From: Opitutaceae bacterium
GTDB taxonomy: Bacteria; Verrucomicrobiota; Verrucomicrobiia; Opitutales; Opitutaceae
Reading direction: 5' to 3'
Assembly (NCBI GenBank): GCA_024711005.1
Contig: JANJTQ010000005.1
Coordinates: forward strand, 1 to 35,140
Length of the DNA stretch: 35,140 nucleotides
The notes under the pieces were generated by a model. It saw only the letters and a program-made list of their open reading frames with translations, ran no database searches and was not told the origin of the DNA. This document shows, piece after piece, positions 32,006 through 35,140 of the stretch; positions within the stretch are counted from its first letter, which is position 1; each line of letters starts with the position of its first letter. The position numbers and the translations under genes were made by a program.

Positions 32006-33597
32006 AACGCGAAAAGATTCTCCCTCTCATCGGATTCGCCCTGTTGCTCATCTGCTTCGGCGTTGCGCTCGCACGCGTCTTCAGCCGCCAGCGCGCCGCG
32101 TCCGATCCCAACGAAATCGTCATCCGCATCGCCCACTGGCAACTCGAGTCCGGCATTCGCGATGCCATCGATACGCTCGCGCGTGAATACGAACGCCAAA
32201 ACCCCGGCGTACGCATCGAGCAAAACCCGATCCCCGAGCGCATCTATCCGAGTTGGCTTCGGACCCAACTCGTCGGCGGCACCGCCCCTGATTTGATCGA
32301 GATTGGAAAAGGCTCCGACGACGAAACCCTGGCCCGCTTCTTCGTGCCTCTCACCGAACACGTCGAACAACCCAACCCCCACAACGCCGGCACCTCGATC
32401 GCCGCGCTTCGCTGGCGGGACACCTTCCTCGACGGACTGGGTGGCGGCGACTGCTACAAAGCCAACCTTCTCGAATACTACGGCGTCCCGCTGTCGATGT
32501 TCACGGCGCGCATGTATTACAACGTCACCGAATGGAAACGCATTCTTGGCGACACGCCCCCGCCCGCCGACTTCGACGGCTTCGTCGCCATTTGCGAACG
32601 AGTCCAACAACATGCCGCTGCAACCGGCGAGAAGATCGTGCCTATCGCCGGCTCCCATTATGGCACGCCTTGGTTTGCATCCACCCTCGTCGGCGGTCAA
32701 ACACAGCGCCTCACCCAGCGTCTCGACGAAACGTTGATCATGAGGCCTCACGGCACCGAGATCGCCCTTCAGTTCGTCGCCGGCCGCTGGACTCTCGATG
32801 AACCCGACTTCGTCGACGGCCTCCTGCTGGCCCGCCAAATCGGCCGCTTCGCCCAATCCGGCTTCATTCAATCCAACCGTGAGGACGCGACCTTCTATTT
32901 CGTGCAAGGCCGGGCCCTCATGATCGTCACCGGCAGTTGGGACGCCCCAAGTTTTCGCTCGCTCGCTCCCTTCGAGACGAGCGCCTTCCGATTCCCCATG
33001 CCTTCGCCGGACCACCCGCGTTTCGGCGCCGGCACCTACGGTCCGGCGTCCGAGGCCGACACACCCACCAGCGCCGCGTTCGGTCTCACACGTGCCTCCC
33101 GCCACCCCGAACGCGCCGTCGATTTTCTTCGCTTTCTCACCTCGCAACAGGGCAATAGTACGTTTTCCCGCGTCAGCGGATGGCTCCCCTCCGTAGTTGA
33201 TGTAGAACTACAGCCACTGCTGAAGCCGTTCGAGCCGCTCAGCGATGGTTACGTCAACGGCATCGGGTTGGAAATGGGCGGGGGGACCGATGCACGCCGT
33301 GTAATTTCCGCCAATTTCGGCACTCTTTTTGACGCCAATGCGGATGTTACAAAATTCCAGGATATCCTCCGCGCCCAGTTGCCCGACGCCATGCGCAGCG
33401 ATCTTTTGCGCTCACTCCGTCAGTCCGCAATCAACACCGCACGCCAGGACACCCCGCTCGCCGCACACATCATCCTTCACGAGCAACGGCCCGACGTGGC
33501 CGAGCACCGTCGCAAGCAAAGCGAGCTTCTCGAGACTCAAACCATGCAGGAACTCCGCCGCGCCTGGGTCCTTCATGAACTCGAAGCCGCGCCGTAG
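32002..33597 (+). CDS. ABC-type sugar solute-binding protein (extracellular solute-binding family 1)
   Basis: This 531-residue protein has an N-terminal membrane segment (about 8-27, LPLIGFALLLICFGVALA) which may act as anchor; LLIC is a poor lipobox, so lipid attachment is doubtful. The family 1 binding fold follows: EIVIRIAHWQLESGIRDAID, the GTAPDLIEIGKG segment (about 93-104), MYYNVTEWKRI, and the late GRALMIVTGSWD and TSAAFGLTRASRHPERAVDF segments. It is longer than the usual 400-450 residues, with an extra helical C-terminal part (about 440-531) rich in charged residues. No permease or ATPase gene is in the window, so its transporter must be elsewhere, or the protein has a sensing role. 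GGAAG upstream inside the previous gene could serve as the ribosome site. Confidence 0.88.
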   Translation: MKREKILPLIGFALLLICFGVALARVFSRQRAASDPNEIVIRIAHWQLESGIRDAIDTLAREYERQNPGVRIEQNPIPERIYPSWLRTQLVGGTAPDLIEIGKGSDDETLARFFVPLTEHVEQPNPHNAGTSIAALRWRDTFLDGLGGGDCYKANLLEYYGVPLSMFTARMYYNVTEWKRILGDTPPPADFDGFVAICERVQQHAAATGEKIVPIAGSHYGTPWFASTLVGGQTQRLTQRLDETLIMRPHGTEIALQFVAGRWTLDEPDFVDGLLLARQIGRFAQSGFIQSNREDATFYFVQGRALMIVTGSWDAPSFRSLAPFETSAFRFPMPSPDHPRFGAGTYGPASEADTPTSAAFGLTRASRHPERAVDFLRFLTSQQGNSTFSRVSGWLPSVVDVELQPLLKPFEPLSDGYVNGIGLEMGGGTDARRVISANFGTLFDANADVTKFQDILRAQLPDAMRSDLLRSLRQSAINTARQDTPLAAHIILHEQRPDVAEHRRKQSELLETQTMQELRRAWVLHELEAAP

Positions 33598-33633
33598 CAC
33601 TACTCTGTTAAGTCTGCGTCCGGCATCCGAGAT

Positions 33634-33705
33634 GGAGACCCGACGACCTCGTCGGGTCCGTTTGGGGACCGCGCCGATCAAGCCCGACGAGGTCGTCGGG
33701 CCTCC
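33634..33705. repeat. Paired palindromes, BIME-like
   Basis: CCCGACGACCTCGTCGGG (33639-33656) and CCCGACGAGGTCGTCGGG (33683-33700) are each near-palindromic and are exact reverse complements of each other. The flanks GGAGA and CCTCC extend the symmetry. This is a head-to-head extragenic repeat pair downstream of the solute-binding gene. Confidence 0.85.
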
Positions 33706-33790
33706 AAGCCGAGCCCCCGCCCGAACTTAATGGAGTAGTGCTAGTAAGCTGTGACACATCATTTATCGCATGTAATGAAGGCTTGAAAGG

Positions 33791-33874
33791 TTGGGACGGA
33801 CCGCTGGGCCGTCCGATGTTGCGCCTTTCAATTATTGATCCACGCGCCCAGCGGGCCAGCGGTCCCGCCCTACC
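33791..33874. repeat. REP-like inverted repeat, second copy of the GGGACGGACCGCTGGG family
   Basis: The left arm TTGGGACGGACCGCTGGGCC and the right arm CCAGCGGTCCCGCCCTACC face each other, with an AT-rich centre. The sequence is clearly related to the element at 3551-3631 about 30 kb away. Apart from this, the neighbouring pair and a terminator, the 544-base region 33598-34141 shows no gene. Confidence 0.75.
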
Positions 33875-34031
33875 TGTGATCCGAGATAAAACGGGGGCCT
33901 GATTTCCAGAGGTGGGCCGCCTGCTTGCAGGCGCGGTTCGAAGCGCGAGCAACCGGCCGACTGTCGCTTCGCTCGAAACGCAGCCCGCGTCGAAAGACCA
34001 TTTCAAAACACGGCCTGGCTAAACCGCGCCC

Positions 34032-34076
34032 GGCAAAACAAAAAACCGCGTCCCGAACGGGCCGCGGTTTTTTGCC
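34032..34076. terminator. Bidirectional intrinsic terminator
   Basis: GGCAAAACAAAAAACCGCG pairs with CGCGGTTTTTTGCC around an inner CCCG-AA-CGGG stem. The A-run on the left and T-run on the right make it function on both strands. It would end the minus-strand hydrolase gene that stops at 34142 and any plus-strand read-through from the solute-binding gene. Confidence 0.85.
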
Positions 34077-34141
34077 GGTCATTGATCTGAGCAGGAACAA
34101 GGCGCCTCCGCCCCGGAATCCGGTTCGAGTCGATCTCGTAG

Positions 34142-35140
34142 TTATTGCACCAATACGCTGTCGAAGCGCACGTCCTGCTTCCAGGCGCCGAGTCCCACCT
34201 TGCCCGCGGTCAGCGAACTGTCCGTCCGCTGCATGACTTGAGTGTCGTTCAGGAATACGGTCAGCGTGCTTCCGTTCACGTCCACCGCGACGTCATACCA
34301 GGTGTTCGCGTTGAGCGTCACATTGACTCCGGAACCGATGTTCGAGAGAGCGCCCGCGATTCGCTTTTGCAGCATGAACTGACGGTAGCCGCCACGGTCC
34401 TGAATCATCAGGCGGTAGTGGTTGTTGGCATCCACGTGGCGGACGAACAGGTGGGTCTCGCTCCAGCCTTGCAGGTCGGTGATCTTCACCTCGGTAAAGA
34501 GGCGATAATTCGTCCACGACGGATCGCCCGCGGTACTGGTGCTCCGCTGGCTGCTCCAATTGAAGTCGAATTGGTAGGCATTGTTGCCCGCATCACTCAC
34601 GACCGACCATTGGGCGGAATGCTCCGGGGTCCAGTTGGTGGTGGTGCCGGAGGTGAAATCGTCATTGAGCTTGGCCCCGAACAGCGTCGGGAAAAGCGCC
34701 TTGGCGTTCGGATACTGGTTCGAGAAGCAGATCTGGTGGTTGCGGCTGGCCGTGCCGCCGCCGGCTTCGAAGTAGGCATGCCAGGCGACGTTGTTGGCGG
34801 GGTTGTTGATCCACTCATTAAACTTCGTCAGGAAAATCGTGTTGTCCTGACCGCCGTAACCAACGGTCAACTTCGTCGCGGCATCCGGATTGTCCAAACC
34901 CCACTCCGGAAAGCACAGGGGCTTGCCTGCGTTGGCGGCTTGGACCTTCCACCAATCCAAAGGATATGATCCCCACTCTTTGTGACTCTTCCAACCGTTG
35001 TTCCGGATGCTGGTTACCTGCCATCCCGGCAAGTTCGGGTACATGTTCCCGTTTGAATCCGTGGTGCTGTAACCGGAGTAGATGTCGTAGAGGTCCAGAC
35101 CGATGGAATCCACATACGCCGCGCCCGGGTAGGCATCCAT
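34142..35140 (-). CDS. Clan GH-A glycoside hydrolase, C-terminal part (GH26-like) with jelly-roll domain; cut by window edge
   Basis: The visible 332 residues are the C-terminal part of a longer protein. DAYPGAAYVDSIGLDLYD at the edge is a mid-barrel strand of GH26-type and related hydrolases, so the ATG at 35140 is internal and the true start lies outside. KPLCFPEWGLDN gives the likely nucleophile E79 (visible numbering), and NVAWHAYFEAGGG the last barrel strand. Residues about 160-332 form a concanavalin-like or LamG-type jelly roll (NTWYDVAVDVNGSTLTVFLN, GKVGLGAWKQDVRFDSVLVQ). Beta-mannanase-like activity is possible but not certain. It converges on the solute-binding gene. Confidence 0.8.
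   Translation of the reverse strand: MDAYPGAAYVDSIGLDLYDIYSGYSTTDSNGNMYPNLPGWQVTSIRNNGWKSHKEWGSYPLDWWKVQAANAGKPLCFPEWGLDNPDAATKLTVGYGGQDNTIFLTKFNEWINNPANNVAWHAYFEAGGGTASRNHQICFSNQYPNAKALFPTLFGAKLNDDFTSGTTTNWTPEHSAQWSVVSDAGNNAYQFDFNWSSQRSTSTAGDPSWTNYRLFTEVKITDLQGWSETHLFVRHVDANNHYRLMIQDRGGYRQFMLQKRIAGALSNIGSGVNVTLNANTWYDVAVDVNGSTLTVFLNDTQVMQRTDSSLTAGKVGLGAWKQDVRFDSVLVQ

Noticed and set aside
33925-34236. 103-codon ORF in the intergenic region
   Set aside because: It runs across the terminator and into the opposite strand of the hydrolase gene; basic low-complexity translation.

Overview
The window looks like chromosomal DNA of a Verrucomicrobiota bacterium, most likely of the Opitutaceae. This is an inference from several traits together: high GC content, two large secreted proteins built of autotransporter-associated beta-strand repeats and ending in PEP-CTERM sorting signals, a LacI-type regulator beside carbohydrate-active enzymes, many dispersed palindromes, and few Shine-Dalgarno sequences before start codons. 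No ribosomal RNA gene, insertion sequence, transposase or CRISPR array is visible.

Positions 1-18.7 kb are mostly housekeeping. On the minus strand lie a membrane protein and an atypical NAD-dependent epimerase-like protein. On the plus strand are a YhbY-type RNA-binding protein and the ribosome-maturation GTPase RsgA. A long minus-strand block follows: ParE-like topoisomerase IV subunit B (8837-10681), two small unknown genes, a YjjJ/HipA-type kinase, then ParC-like subunit A (3662-5758). The two topoisomerase subunits are therefore separated by about 3 kb of accessory DNA, which holds the HipA-type gene, a decayed VapC/PIN toxin fragment, two 25-bp palindromes and a REP-like element. A CoA-transferase, an AsmA-like protein, a DsbA-like protein and a fatty-acid-hydroxylase-family membrane protein follow.

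The strongest regulatory signal is at 15.18-15.62 kb. A 36-residue ORF with eight valine codons in twelve is followed at once by a strong intrinsic terminator, then by a 71-residue ORF that overlaps a PLP aminotransferase gene. It has the layout of a classical valine attenuator (compare ivbL in enterobacteria), here placed before an aminotransferase of unassigned specificity. A small conserved-looking gene, a DUF2937 gene, a DUF3817 gene and tRNA-Leu(UAA) follow.

From 19.4 kb the window turns to surface proteins and polysaccharide use: a 954-residue PEP-CTERM protein; divergent TrmH-family and RlmD-like RNA methyltransferase genes whose 5' ends lie in the arms of one 30-bp inverted repeat; a LacI-family regulator divergent from a second PEP-CTERM protein; a secreted single-domain protein; a GH50-like glycoside hydrolase carrying the same domain at its N-terminus; a TPR-like secreted protein translationally coupled to a sugar-type solute-binding protein; and, cut by the window edge, the C-terminal part of a clan GH-A hydrolase with a jelly-roll domain. 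Together 24.5-35.1 kb reads as a polysaccharide-degradation locus. The substrate is not proven; the GH50 resemblance points to a galactan such as agar.
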